From: Halobacteriales archaeon QS_4_69_34
GTDB lineage: Archaea; Halobacteriota; Halobacteria; Halobacteriales; Halococcaceae
Length of the DNA stretch: 64,000 bases
NCBI GenBank assembly: GCA_003021045.1
Contig: PXRN01000005.1
Coordinates: 19,028 to 83,027 of the forward strand
Reading direction: 5' to 3'
The notes beneath the pieces were generated by a model. It saw nothing but the letters and a program-made list of their open reading frames with translations. It ran no database searches and was not told where the DNA came from. Shown here piece after piece: positions 18,981 through 28,138 of the stretch (position 1 is its first letter; each line of letters starts with the position of its first letter). The translations under genes were made by a program, and so were the position numbers.

Positions 18981-19961
18981 TCACAACCGCTCGGGCGCGA
19001 GCGCCTCGACCGTGCGCTCGCCGAGCGTCTCGTCTACTTGGTTCGGCACGACCACCAGCGGCCGGTCGATCGTCGACGCCTCGACGAGTTCGCGGAGCTG
19101 TGCCCGTGCTTCGTCGGGCCGGCCCGCGACGCCGAGCGCCGCGATCATCTCGTCGGTGACGGCCCCGGTCGCCTCCTCCCGGCCACCCCCGCGCCACGCC
19201 GACGCGACGCGCTCGGCCGCCTCGGGGAAGCGCGAAGCGACGGCTTTCCTATACCCCTCGCCGCTGCCGACGTAGTAGGCGACGTGATCCCGGATCGCGT
19301 CCCGGGCCTCCTCCGGGTCCTCGGCCACCACTGCAGGAACGTAGGGCGCGACCGTGATGTCCTCGGGATCGCGTCCGGCTCCGCGGGCGGCCTCGGCGAC
19401 CTCCTCGAAGGCGTCGCCGAGGTCGGGAAACGGGACGTTGTGGGGCAGCCAGCCCTCACAGAGCCGCCCGACGACGCGCCGGTTGGCGGGCCCGAGCGCG
19501 GCGTGATAGACCGGAACCTCCGCGTCGAGCGGCGGGACGTCCGCGGCGTGGAAGAGTTCGCCGTCGTAGTTGGTTGGCTCCTCGCCTTCCAGGAGGGCCT
19601 TCGTGAGTTCGATACACTCGTGGGCGCGCCGGACGGGGCGCTCGAAGGCCATCCCGTGGAGATCCTCGACGGCCTTCGGGGTGCTCGTACCGACCCCGAG
19701 GGTGAACCGCCCCTCGGAGACGTCGTCGAGCGTGGCGGCCGTCATCGCCAGGACGGCCGGCGAGCGCGAGAACACGTTCAAGATGGCCGACCCGAGACCG
19801 ATGTCGTCCGTTCGGACGGCGATCTCGGTGAGCCCCACCACCGAGCTCCGGCCCCAGAGCTCGCCCGTCCAGACCGACTCGTAGCCCCACTCCTCGGCGC
19901 GGACCGCGAGCGCCGCCGGATCGGTGTCGCCGGCGTGGGGCAACAGCAGTCCGAGGCTCAT
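18981..19961 (-). CDS. LLM-class (F420- or FMN-dependent) oxidoreductase
   Basis: 326 residues, luciferase-like TIM barrel. Landmarks are [63 protein letters not shown] and YDGELF. Haloarchaea make F420, so that cofactor is more likely than FMN, but the sequence does not decide. One of three LLM-class genes in this window; it is monocistronic, with a strong TATA box at 19983-19991 giving a leaderless message. The substrate is unknown. Confidence 0.85.
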   Translation of the reverse strand: MSLGLLLPHAGDTDPAALAVRAEEWGYESVWTGELWGRSSVVGLTEIAVRTDDIGLGSAILNVFSRSPAVLAMTAATLDDVSEGRFTLGVGTSTPKAVEDLHGMAFERPVRRAHECIELTKALLEGEEPTNYDGELFHAADVPPLDAEVPVYHAALGPANRRVVGRLCEGWLPHNVPFPDLGDAFEEVAEAARGAGRDPEDITVAPYVPAVVAEDPEEARDAIRDHVAYYVGSGEGYRKAVASRFPEAAERVASAWRGGGREEATGAVTDEMIAALGVAGRPDEARAQLRELVEASTIDRPLVVVPNQVDETLGERTVEALAPERL

Positions 19962-20291
19962 GCGCCCCCGCGAGCGCGCCGATGATATAAAATCGCCGCC
20001 CGCATCGGACGGTTCGACGAGAGCGGCGATCGGGCGGTCGCGATCGAACGACTCGCTGTGTGGTGGCCGCTGGGCGGTGCGGTGGCGGTCGCGGTCTCTC
20101 GTGTCTCCCGGCGCTCGTGGTCCGTATCCCGTTCCCACCCGTTTTTCCGGAAGCGCAAACGCACGGATCACGGGCGGTCGGGTTCGCATGCGGGCGCGGT
20201 CGCCAGTCGGAGTCGGAGTGGCCTGTGGCTCGCGGTCGACGTCGCGGTTCGCCTCCTCTCCGATCGAACCGTCTCCAGGCCGGCGTTCCTC
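19962..20291. other. 330-bp gap with a strong TATA box
   Basis: GATTTTATATC on the minus strand (19984-19994) is the promoter of the LLM gene. The remaining bases up to the CoA-transferase stop contain no credible ORF; the stretch around 20060-20095 (GCGGTGGCGGTCGCGG) weakly resembles the start of the dispersed element, but I do not call it a copy. Confidence 0.5.
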
Positions 20292-21461
20292 TCACCCGAT
20301 CGCACCGCTCTCGCGCAGCGCGGCCAGCTCGTCGTCGTCCACCCCGCTCTCCCGAAGAACGCGCTCGGTGTGCTCGCCGTGGCCGGGTACGTCGCCGCCC
20401 GCGTTCGGCGGTTCTGCCGACGAGCGCGCGGGAAAGCCCACCCGCGGTGGTGCGTCCGCGGGCCGCTCGACCAGCCCGCGCGCCTCGATCTGGGGGTGGG
20501 AGAGCGCCTCGGCGGGCGTGTTCACCGGCGCGACCGCTGCCTCGACGTCCGCTAGCTCCGCCTCCCACTCCTCGCGCGTCCGCTCGGCGAAGATGGCCTC
20601 CAGCTCCTCCCTGAGGGCCTCGCGGGCCGCCGGATCCTCGGTCATGTGCTCTCCGATCAGGTCCTCGCGGTCGACGGCCGCACAGAACGCCGTCCAGAAC
20701 TGCGGTTCGAGCGCGCCCAGCGTGACGTACTCACCCTCTTTGGTCTCGTAGACGTCGTACCACGGGAACGCGCCCGTGAGGGGGGTCTTGCCGGGCCGGG
20801 GGTCCGCGCCCGCGAGCGCTTCGGGGGCGACCGACTGGGCAAAGGAGGCGACCGCGTCGGTCATCGACACGTCGACGTACTCGCCGTCGGTCGTGCCGAG
20901 CTCCCGGGAGAGCAGTGCGCCGACGACCGAGAAGGCCGCGAACAGGCCGCCGGCCATGTCCCCGATCTGGTAGCCCGGGACCACGGGCTTGGAGTCCGGA
21001 TCGGCACGGGTCATGTCGAGCAGGCCCGCGAGCCCGACGTAGTTGAGGTCGTGGCCCACCCGATCGGCGTGGGGCCCCTCCTGGCCGTAGCCAGTGAGCG
21101 AGCAGTAGACGATCCGAGGACTGTGCTCGCGAACGGCCTCGTAGCCGACGCCGAGGCGCTCGGCCACCCCGGGCCGGAAGCTCTCGATGACGACGTCGGC
21201 GTCGGCCGCGAGCCGGTAGAAGGCCTCCCGAGCGCCCTCGGCCTTCAGATCGAGGGCGACGCTTCGCTTGCCCCGATTGACGGCGTCGAAGACCGCGCCG
21301 TGACCGCGGTCCGTGGTCGGCGGCATGTGCCTGGCGTAGTCGCCCGCGCCGGTGTCCTCGATCTTGACTACCTCCGCGCCCGCGTCCGCGAGCAGCTGGG
21401 TGGCGTAGGGGCCGGGAAGCAGACGCGTCAGGTCGAGCACGCGGACGCCGTCGAGTCTCAT
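20292..21461 (-). CDS. CaiB/BaiF-family (class III) CoA transferase
   Basis: 389 residues. The start MRLDGVRVLDLTRLLPGPYA and the following LLADAGAEVVKIEDTGAGDY are the class III CoA-transferase signature (formyl-CoA transferase, CaiB, BaiF). Further landmarks are GKRSVALDLKAEGARE, VVIESFRPGVAERLG, VYCSLTGYGQEGP and GGLFAAFSVVGALLSRE. It moves CoA between carboxylic acids; the acid pair cannot be told. Transcribed divergently from tiaS; TTAAG around 21485-21489 is its likely TATA element. Confidence 0.9.
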   Translation of the reverse strand: MRLDGVRVLDLTRLLPGPYATQLLADAGAEVVKIEDTGAGDYARHMPPTTDRGHGAVFDAVNRGKRSVALDLKAEGAREAFYRLAADADVVIESFRPGVAERLGVGYEAVREHSPRIVYCSLTGYGQEGPHADRVGHDLNYVGLAGLLDMTRADPDSKPVVPGYQIGDMAGGLFAAFSVVGALLSRELGTTDGEYVDVSMTDAVASFAQSVAPEALAGADPRPGKTPLTGAFPWYDVYETKEGEYVTLGALEPQFWTAFCAAVDREDLIGEHMTEDPAAREALREELEAIFAERTREEWEAELADVEAAVAPVNTPAEALSHPQIEARGLVERPADAPPRVGFPARSSAEPPNAGGDVPGHGEHTERVLRESGVDDDELAALRESGAIG

Positions 21462-21866
21462 GGACCGATCACTCGCCGGATCGACTTAATGCTCGCGTGA
21501 TCGGTCGTGGATGGATCGCTGTCGGACAGCGGGCGCAACTCGGTCTGCCGGGATCGGATCGATCGAGGTTCCATCCCCGTCGATCGAGACGGCGGACCGT
21601 CGGCCGACCGAAGGCGAACTGCCGCTGGCACGCGAGCACGGCGGTGCGGACGCGGCACGGTTCGGCCGGGCCGTCCGTAGCGACCGCGACGGCAGGAGGG
21701 GGCCGAGCGAAACGGCGAGGGTCGATACCGTCGGCGAGAACTCGTTCGCCCCGACCCGGCGGTCGCGCTGCCGTCCGTCGTACCCGGGCGACCGACGTGT
21801 GGGTGCTTCTCGGCGACGGTACGGGCGACCGAAACCTGTTAGCCGCGGCGACCCCTCCCGAACCCC
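21462..21866. other. Divergent CoA transferase-tiaS gap
   Basis: 405 bases. The CoA-transferase promoter lies at the left end, and CTGTTAGCC (21836-21844), about 27 nt upstream of the tiaS GTG, fits a weak TATA box. Nothing else is recognised. Confidence 0.4.
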
Positions 21867-23339
21867 GTGACCGCCATCGGGCTCGACGACACCGACTCGC
21901 GGGAGCAGGGGATGTGTACCACCTACGTCGCCGCACGGATCGCCCGCCGCGTCCGCGACCGGGGGGCCGCCGTCGAGCGCCCCCTGCTGGTGCGGCTGAA
22001 CCCGGCGATCGAGCACAAGACGCGGGGCAACGCCGCGCTCGCGGTCCACACCGACCTCGCGCCCGGCGACGCCTTCGCGCTCGCTCGCGAAGAACTCGAC
22101 GCGAGCGCCGTGACCGCCGATCCCGACACGAATCCGGGACTCGTCATCGCACCGGGAAACGACGGATCGAGAGGCGGTGAGCGTGAAGCGAACGGGCTGG
22201 ATGTCGCCGCGATTCCCGAACCCGTCGCCGAGTTCGCCCGCGCGGCCGTCCGGGACCGGCTGGCCGTCGACGACGCGCGCCGGCTGATCGACTCCCACGG
22301 GTTCCGGTCGGCGGGCTGGAAAACGGAGCGCGGGCTCGTCGGCGCGCTCGCGGCCGTCGGCGCGCCCGCCGCCCTCGGGGAGTGGACGTTCGAGCGCGTC
22401 GCCTACCGCGAGCCCGAACGGTGGGGCACGCCCCGCGCGGTCGAGCGCGAGTCCGTGTTCGCGGCCGCCGCGGCGGAGTATCCGGCGGCGTGGGACACGA
22501 TCGACCGCGAGGAGGGCGAGGCGGTCTGTGTGCCCCACACCCCGGGCCCGGTCCTGTTCGGGATCCGTGGGGACGAGCCCGCGGCCTGCCGGCGGGTCGC
22601 CGATCTGATCGAGAGCGAGCCGATCGCGTTCACGGAGACCTTCGCCACGAACCAGGGGACCGACGCCCACCTCCGTGCGGGCTCGATCGGGGCGCTCCGG
22701 GATGGACGCTCCTACCGGGTCGACGGGACCGTCACGACGCCGCCCGCGACGCGACGGGGCGGCCACGTCTTCCTCACCATCGCCGATGGAGGCCAGATCG
22801 AGACAGGTACAGTTGACGAAAAGGACGGTGAAGCCGACGTCGGCGACGGACCGATGGACGGCGAGCGCGACGGTGGTGGCGAGCGCGAGCTGCAGTGTGT
22901 CGCCTTCGAGCCCACCAAGCGCTTCCGGGACCGGGTGCGCGCGCTCCGGGTCGGCGACCGGCTCACGGTCTGTGGCGAGTTCACCGCCCGCCGCGCTGAC
23001 GGAGTCGGCGGGTCGGGCGGGGTCGACAGCTCGTGCGGGGCCGACGGATCGGACGGGGGCCGGACGCTCAAGCTGGAGAAGTTCGCCGTCCGCTCGCTCC
23101 GGGACACCGAGCGCGTCACGCCCACCTGTCCCGAGTGTGAGCGCTCGATGGAGAGCGCCGGCCGCGGGCAGGGCTACCGGTGTCGTGACTGTGGAACGGG
23201 CATGAACGGGAAAGTCGAGCAGCGGATCGAGCGCGCCCTCGAACCCGGCTGGTACGAGGTGCCGCCGTGTGCGCGCCGGCACGTCGCCACGCCGCTCGTC
23301 CGGGGCGGGTTCGACGCGCCGATCCATCCCGAGCGCTAG
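21867..23339 (+). CDS. tiaS: tRNA(Ile2) 2-agmatinylcytidine synthetase TiaS
   Basis: 490 residues from GTG. The N-terminal GLDDTDSREQGMCTTYVAA (about 5-23) is the TiaS catalytic signature. The middle kinase-like domain contains SHGFRSAGWKTERGLVGALA and YREPERWGTPRAVERESVF, and CVPHTPGPVLFGIRG. An OB-fold region follows (YRVDGTVTTPPATRRGGHVF) with a low-complexity insertion (about 315-335), then a C-terminal zinc ribbon CPECERSM...CRDCG. The enzyme ligates agmatine to C34 of tRNA-Ile(CAU), letting archaea read AUA; it is normally essential. Confidence 0.92.
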   Translation: MTAIGLDDTDSREQGMCTTYVAARIARRVRDRGAAVERPLLVRLNPAIEHKTRGNAALAVHTDLAPGDAFALAREELDASAVTADPDTNPGLVIAPGNDGSRGGEREANGLDVAAIPEPVAEFARAAVRDRLAVDDARRLIDSHGFRSAGWKTERGLVGALAAVGAPAALGEWTFERVAYREPERWGTPRAVERESVFAAAAAEYPAAWDTIDREEGEAVCVPHTPGPVLFGIRGDEPAACRRVADLIESEPIAFTETFATNQGTDAHLRAGSIGALRDGRSYRVDGTVTTPPATRRGGHVFLTIADGGQIETGTVDEKDGEADVGDGPMDGERDGGGERELQCVAFEPTKRFRDRVRALRVGDRLTVCGEFTARRADGVGGSGGVDSSCGADGSDGGRTLKLEKFAVRSLRDTERVTPTCPECERSMESAGRGQGYRCRDCGTGMNGKVEQRIERALEPGWYEVPPCARRHVATPLVRGGFDAPIHPER

Positions 23340-23416
23340 GGCCATCGGGAGCCGTCGTCGGCTCACACCGGGCGAGGCCGTCCGACAGCGGATGGGACGA
23401 GACAGGCGGCCCCATA

Positions 23417-24529
23417 TCACGTCTTCAGCCCGCTTCCGGTCAGCGCCACGACCACGTCAGCCCCGGGACCGAGGACGCCGCGTTCGCGGTACGTCCGGAG
23501 GGCGGCGGTCGCCGTCGCACACGTCGGCTCGACGTGAAAGCCCGCCCGGGCGAGCCGGTCGTGCTCTCGCCGGGTCGCTCCCTCGCCGACCGCGACCGCG
23601 TCGCCGCCGGTCCCTTCGATCGCTCGCACGATCTCCTCGCGTCGTGGGGGTTCGCGGACGTGGATGCCGTCGGCCGCCTCGTTCGTCCCCGTGTTCGCTC
23701 CACCGCCGTCGGCCTCGCCGTTCCCGGTCCCGTCGCCGTGGAGTTCGGCGACGATCGGTGCGTAGCCGGTCGCCTGCGCGCCGAACAATCGTGGTATCTC
23801 GTTCACCCAGCCCGCCTCCCGGAGCGCGCGAAAGCCCCGGTAGGCACCCAGCAAGAGCGTCCCGTGGCCCAGCGGTAGCACGACCGCATCCGGTACCGAC
23901 CAGTCGCGCTGGGCCGCGATCTCGAAGGCCACAGTTCGGGTCCCGGCGTAGAAGGCCGGACGCCACGCGTGGCTCGCGTACCAGCCCTCGCCGGCCTCGA
24001 CTGCCTCGGTGCACGCGGCGGTCACGTCCGCCCGACTGCCGTCGACCCTGACCGCGTCGGCACCGGCGCGCTCGATGGCCCGGAGCTTCGCGGCCGTCGT
24101 GTCCGTCGGCACGAAGATCCGGGCGTCGATGCCCGCGCGGGCGGCGTAGGTGGCGATCGCCGCGCCCGCGTTACCCGAGGAGTCCTCGACGACCCGCTCG
24201 ACGCCCAGCCCGACCGCCCGCGAGACGACCATCGCCGCGCCGCGATCCTTGAAGCTGCCCGTCGGAAAGACGTATTCGAGCTTGAACGATGCGTCCCACT
24301 CCGGAGCGTCGACCAGCGGCGTCCAGCCCTCCGCGAGCGTGACGCGTCGGGCGACCGGGTGGAAGCCGGCGAGCGCCCAGAGACCCTCCCGGGTGTCGAT
24401 CTCGGCGAACGTGGGCGCGGGACCGGCGGGGAGGGGCTGCTCGGCGAATTCGAGGGGGTGGGTACACTCACAGCGCCAGCGATCGGCGTAGGTGTTCCCG
24501 CAGACAGGACAGCACAGGGCGGCGGCCAT
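23417..24529 (-). CDS. thrC: Threonine synthase (PLP-dependent)
   Basis: 370 residues. An N-terminal zinc-ribbon-like region (CCPVCGNTY...WRCEC) is common in archaeal threonine synthases. The PLP lysine lies in PTGSFKDRGAAM (near 90), with the phosphate loop later as SSGNAGAAIATYAARAG. ALTGSGLKT at the C-terminus is the end of the fold-type II domain. It converts O-phosphohomoserine to threonine. A Gly/Asn/Glu-rich insertion (near 260-280) is unusual but lies in a surface loop. Some relatives are generic PLP lyases, so the call is strong but not proven. Confidence 0.85.
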   Translation of the reverse strand: MAAALCCPVCGNTYADRWRCECTHPLEFAEQPLPAGPAPTFAEIDTREGLWALAGFHPVARRVTLAEGWTPLVDAPEWDASFKLEYVFPTGSFKDRGAAMVVSRAVGLGVERVVEDSSGNAGAAIATYAARAGIDARIFVPTDTTAAKLRAIERAGADAVRVDGSRADVTAACTEAVEAGEGWYASHAWRPAFYAGTRTVAFEIAAQRDWSVPDAVVLPLGHGTLLLGAYRGFRALREAGWVNEIPRLFGAQATGYAPIVAELHGDGTGNGEADGGGANTGTNEAADGIHVREPPRREEIVRAIEGTGGDAVAVGEGATRREHDRLARAGFHVEPTCATATAALRTYRERGVLGPGADVVVALTGSGLKT

Positions 24530-24722
24530 GGTCCAGACGGCGGGCGCGACGACCTAGTAGGTGACGGTTCGCCCGTTCGGCGGGGATCCGCGAGCGGTCA
24601 CGTCGGCCGCGAGCCGGTCCGTATCCGCGGTCCGCGAGCGGGTCATCTCGTTCGTCCTGCCCAGTTTCCGGACAGCCGTCCGAACGACACGGTTTTGCCC
24701 CGGCCCTCGCAACCGCGGGCAG

Positions 24723-26105
24723 ATGCTGAGTAGACAGTTCCTCCGCGAGCACACAGAGGAAGTGCGGGAGGCCCTCGACGCCCGCGGGGTCGAGGACGTC
24801 GACCTCGACCGCGTTCTCGCGATCGACGAGGAGTGGCGCGGGCTGAAGGCACGGGGCGACGAGCTCCGCCACGAGCGCAACGAGGTGTCGAGCCGGATCG
24901 GCGAGCTCAAAGCCGAGGGCCGGGAGGAAGACGCCAAGGCGGCGATCGAGCGCTCCGCGGCGCTCAAAGAAGAGATCGGCGAGGTCGAGGAGCGCGCCGA
25001 CGAACTCGAACACGAGCTCGACGTCCGCCTCCTCGAAATCCCCAACGTCCCCCACGAGAGCGTTCCCGTGGGCGAAGACGAGTCCGACAACGTCGAAGTC
25101 CGCCGCGAGGGTTTCGAGGACCTGCGGGATCTCCCCGAGCCCGTCGTCCCCCACTACGATCTGGGCGAGGCGCTCGACATCCTCGACTTCGAGCGCGGCG
25201 CGAAGGTGACCGGCGGTGGCTTCTACTTCCTGAAGGGCGACGGCGCGCGACTGGAGCACGCCCTGATCCAGTTCATGCTCGATCTCCACCGCGAGCAGGG
25301 CTACACCGACGTTTTTCCCCCGGTCCCGATCAGTTCGGCGTCGATGACGGGCACCGGTCAGCTCCCGAAGTTCGCCGACGACGCCTACCGGGTCGGCGGA
25401 AGCAACGACGAGCCCTACGACGAGGATGACCTCTGGCTCTGCCCGACCGCCGAAGTGCCGGTGACGAACATGTACCGCGACGACATCCTGTTGGACGAGG
25501 ACCTCCCGGTCAAGCATCAGGCCTACACGCCGAACTTCCGGCGCGAGGCCGGCGAGCACGGCACCGAAACCAGGGGACTCGTCCGCGTCCACCAGTTCGA
25601 CAAGGTCGAACTCGTCAACTTCGTCCGCCCCGAGGCGAGCGACGACCGCCTCGAAGGACTCCTCGACGAGGCCGAGGAGACGCTGCGCCGCCTGGGGCTT
25701 CCCTATCGCATCCTCCGGATGTGCACCGCCGATCTGGGTTTCGCGCCGGCCGAGAAGTTCGATATCGAGGTGTGGGCCCCCGCCGATGACATGGCCGAGG
25801 GTCCCGCGGCGGGCGGGCGGTGGCTCGAAGTCTCCTCGGCGTCGAACTTCGAGGCGTTTCAGGCCCGCCGGGCCGGCCTCCGCTACCGACCGGAGCGCCA
25901 CGAGTCCGCGGAGTGCCTCCACACGCTCAACGCCTCCGGGACGGCGGTCGGCCGGGTGATGGTCGCAGTTCTGGAGTACTACCAGAACCCCGACGGTACG
26001 GTCACGATCCCCGACGCTCTCCGACCCTACATGGGTGGAACGGAGGTCATCGAGGGCCACGAGCCTCTCGGCGAGAGCGCGGTCGGGGCCGGACGAAAGG
26101 AGTAA
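24723..26105 (+). CDS. serS: Seryl-tRNA synthetase
   Basis: 460 residues, class II. Residues 1-105 form the long coiled-coil tRNA-binding arm (DELRHERNEVSSRIGELKAE). Catalytic motif 2 is FRREAGEHGTETRGLVRVHQ and motif 3 GRVMVAVLEYYQNPDGTV. TAEVPVTNMYRDDIL and SSASNFEAFQARRAGLRYR are serine and ATP site segments. It is the bacterial-type SerRS, as in most archaea other than some methanogens. The gene has its own upstream region. Confidence 0.96.
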   Translation: MLSRQFLREHTEEVREALDARGVEDVDLDRVLAIDEEWRGLKARGDELRHERNEVSSRIGELKAEGREEDAKAAIERSAALKEEIGEVEERADELEHELDVRLLEIPNVPHESVPVGEDESDNVEVRREGFEDLRDLPEPVVPHYDLGEALDILDFERGAKVTGGGFYFLKGDGARLEHALIQFMLDLHREQGYTDVFPPVPISSASMTGTGQLPKFADDAYRVGGSNDEPYDEDDLWLCPTAEVPVTNMYRDDILLDEDLPVKHQAYTPNFRREAGEHGTETRGLVRVHQFDKVELVNFVRPEASDDRLEGLLDEAEETLRRLGLPYRILRMCTADLGFAPAEKFDIEVWAPADDMAEGPAAGGRWLEVSSASNFEAFQARRAGLRYRPERHESAECLHTLNASGTAVGRVMVAVLEYYQNPDGTVTIPDALRPYMGGTEVIEGHEPLGESAVGAGRKE

Positions 26106-26157
26106 TCGCGAACCCCGGAGCGAATCGAGGCGATCGGTGCCGGCAACGTCGGCGCGC

Positions 26158-26502
26158 TCACGCGGTGTAGGTCCTGAGCTCGACGAACCGGCCGTCCTCG
26201 ACGGCGAAGACGTCGACGAAGCCGAACCACGTCTCGCCGTCGGCCCGGTGCAGCCGGCCGCGAACGGCCACGTCGGTGTCTCGGGCGTCGCCCGCCGACT
26301 CGGCGTACACCGCCTCGACGGCGTGGGTCGTGTCGGCGTCGGGGCGCTCCTCGTGCATGAACCGGACGAACGCCTCGCGACCCTCGATCTTCCGGTCGGG
26401 CCGGCGATGGACGAACCCGGGCGAGAGGAGGGCCGCGAGCGCGTCGTACTCGCCCGCGTCGATCGTCCGGTAGTACTCGCGCGCGGCCGTCTCGGCGTCC
26501 AT
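26158..26502 (-). CDS. NTF2-like / SnoaL-type small protein
   Basis: 114 residues of the NTF2-like fold: an N-terminal helix pair ([37 protein letters not shown]) and paired strands ([29 protein letters not shown]). Members include ketosteroid isomerases and limonene epoxide hydrolases; no catalytic set is evident. The frame extends upstream to 26622, but the ATG at 26502 gives the family's usual N-terminus. Confidence 0.75.
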   Translation of the reverse strand: MDAETAAREYYRTIDAGEYDALAALLSPGFVHRRPDRKIEGREAFVRFMHEERPDADTTHAVEAVYAESAGDARDTDVAVRGRLHRADGETWFGFVDVFAVEDGRFVELRTYTA

Positions 26503-26644
26503 ACCCTCTGGCGGGGCGCGCGGGTCAAGAACGTGCTGCCGATCGCGCGGCGCCGGTCCCGGCGTGGTCGCCGACCCGCCGGGACGCTCGCGGACGCTCG
26601 TGCCGCCGACCGGCTCCAACACGCTCCACCCCGCCCGAGCACCT

Positions 26645-27174
26645 ATGACCGCCCCCCACCAACCGGGGAGCGTGGAGCTGCACGTCCGCTACGAGGGCGA
26701 CGACGACCCCGAGAAGTGCACGGCCCGGAAGCTCGCCCGCTTCGACCTCGCTGCGCTCCATCGCTCCGACCGGGCGACGCCCGCCGGCGTGGTGTTGAAC
26801 CCGCACGCCGAGCGGGCCCTCTCGCCGGCCGACGCGGGGAACGCGGCGGACGCGGGCGCCACCGAGCCCGGTCGAGCGCGCTCCCAGCGACGGCTGATCG
26901 CGCTCGACTGCTCGTGGGAGTCCGCGGGCGAGGCGCGCTTCTCGCTTCGGGGCGACCATCGCGCCCTTCCCTTTCTCGTCGCTGCCAACCCCGTCAACTA
27001 CGGTCGTCCCTTCGAGCTCACCACGGTCGAGGCGCTCGCGGGCGCGCTCGTGATCCTCGGCGAGCACGCTACGCCGGCTGTGCGGATTCGAGGGAGGTGA
27101 TCGCCGTCCAGTCGGAGTACGTCGATCCCGGGCGAGCGACCGCGGCCGGGGAGCCAGCGGACACGCTGGAGTGA
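26645..27174 (+). pseudogene. tsr3: Tsr3-family rRNA aminocarboxypropyltransferase with internal deletion
   Basis: The start ([20 protein letters not shown] then [20 protein letters not shown]) and the core [26 protein letters not shown] and [20 protein letters not shown] are clear Tsr3 (DUF367) sequence, the enzyme that adds acp to a small-subunit rRNA pseudouridine. After VILGEH (residue 141) the frame runs to a stop at 27100. The expected C-terminus, [19 protein letters not shown], is present in another frame from 27070 to a stop at 27174. The segment expected between, about 25 residues with the conserved F-x-WG...FL-x-LN motif, is missing. This is a deletion of about 70-80 nt plus frameshift. 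It sits directly upstream of rpl40e. Confidence 0.8.
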
Positions 27175-27212
27175 CTCACAACGGTTAACTTCGCCGCGTC
27201 ACGACGACGTGC

Positions 27213-27362
27213 ATGGCCAGATTCGAGGCGGCGGAACGACGACTCCTCCACAAGCAGATCTGTATGCGCTGTAACGCGCGCAACCCGAGTCGCGCCGACC
27301 GCTGCCGCAAATGTGGCTACGCCAATCTCCGCCCGAAGGCACGGGAGTCCCGCAGCGCCTGA
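27213..27362 (+). CDS. rpl40e: 50S ribosomal protein L40e
   Basis: A 49-residue gene: [20 protein letters not shown] followed by [20 protein letters not shown] and a short basic tail. The two CxxC pairs (CMRC, CRKC) form the zinc site of archaeal L40e, a small protein of the large ribosomal subunit. GTTAAC at 27184-27189, about 25 nt upstream, may be its own TATA box. It follows the damaged tsr3 gene by 38 bp, so a shared transcript is also likely. Confidence 0.93.
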   Translation: MARFEAAERRLLHKQICMRCNARNPSRADRCRKCGYANLRPKARESRSA

Positions 27363-27553
27363 GCCCCGCGCCCACCTTCGTGCAGGTCGACCGAGCGCGG
27401 TCCCGATCGCTCGCGGGCAGAGTGCTGATGCCGTCCAGCGGAGCGAACACAGCAGGCGCGAACCGCGGGATCCGCCGTGCGAGGTCCCGACGCACGATCG
27501 TCGTGAGACGCGGGGTCGACGTACGACCGTGGTGACCGACTCGCCGGGGTTTC

Positions 27554-27952
27554 TCAGAATGCGCCGCTCTCGACCGCGATGTCGGCGTGGAGGGAGTCCC
27601 GCAGCGCGGCGTGGACGTGACAGTTGTCCTCGCCGCGCGCGACGAGTTCGTCTACCTCCCCGTCATCGAGGTCGGCCTCGACCTGCATGTCGAATCGGAT
27701 CGCGGCGAGGTCGTCCTCGTCGTCGAGGTCGGCCGCGGCGTCGATCTCGATCCTCCCGAGGTCGTCGTGGCCGCGCTGCTGGCCGCCGACCCGGAACGCG
27801 GGGACATAACAGGAGGCGTAGTCGGCGACGAGCGTCGCGTTCGGGTTCGGCCCCTCCTCGTCGGTGGCGTCGATCGTGAGCTCGAAGTCGCCGACGCGGC
27901 TCCGTGTGACGAATCCCTCTTCGGACGTGCTGGTGACGTGGATGTCTGCCAT
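27554..27952 (-). CDS. OsmC-family protein
   Basis: 132 residues. The two conserved cysteines of OsmC/Ohr peroxidases appear at Cys48 (LVADYASCYVPAFRV) and Cys111 (GEDNCHVHAAL), so a thiol peroxidase role is plausible, although members vary. The start MADIHVTSTSEEGF is preceded by GGAGG at minus-strand 27962-27958, one of the few good Shine-Dalgarno sites in the window. It is convergent with rpl40e. Confidence 0.85.
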   Translation of the reverse strand: MADIHVTSTSEEGFVTRSRVGDFELTIDATDEEGPNPNATLVADYASCYVPAFRVGGQQRGHDDLGRIEIDAAADLDDEDDLAAIRFDMQVEADLDDGEVDELVARGEDNCHVHAALRDSLHADIAVESGAF

Positions 27953-28138
27953 TTCATCCTCCCGTACGACCCCCACGCCCCTAAGCGTTGGCCGCTCGTG
28001 TGCCGGGTGAGTCGTGCCGTGGAGTTCGGGCGGTTTCGGCCGTCGGATTCCGGCGCTGCTCGGTCGGCTGGATTCGAGTGCCGCTTTCGAGCAAGGGACT
28101 GATCGTGAGGGTGGCCATCGAGGGAGGAAGGGAGGCCA

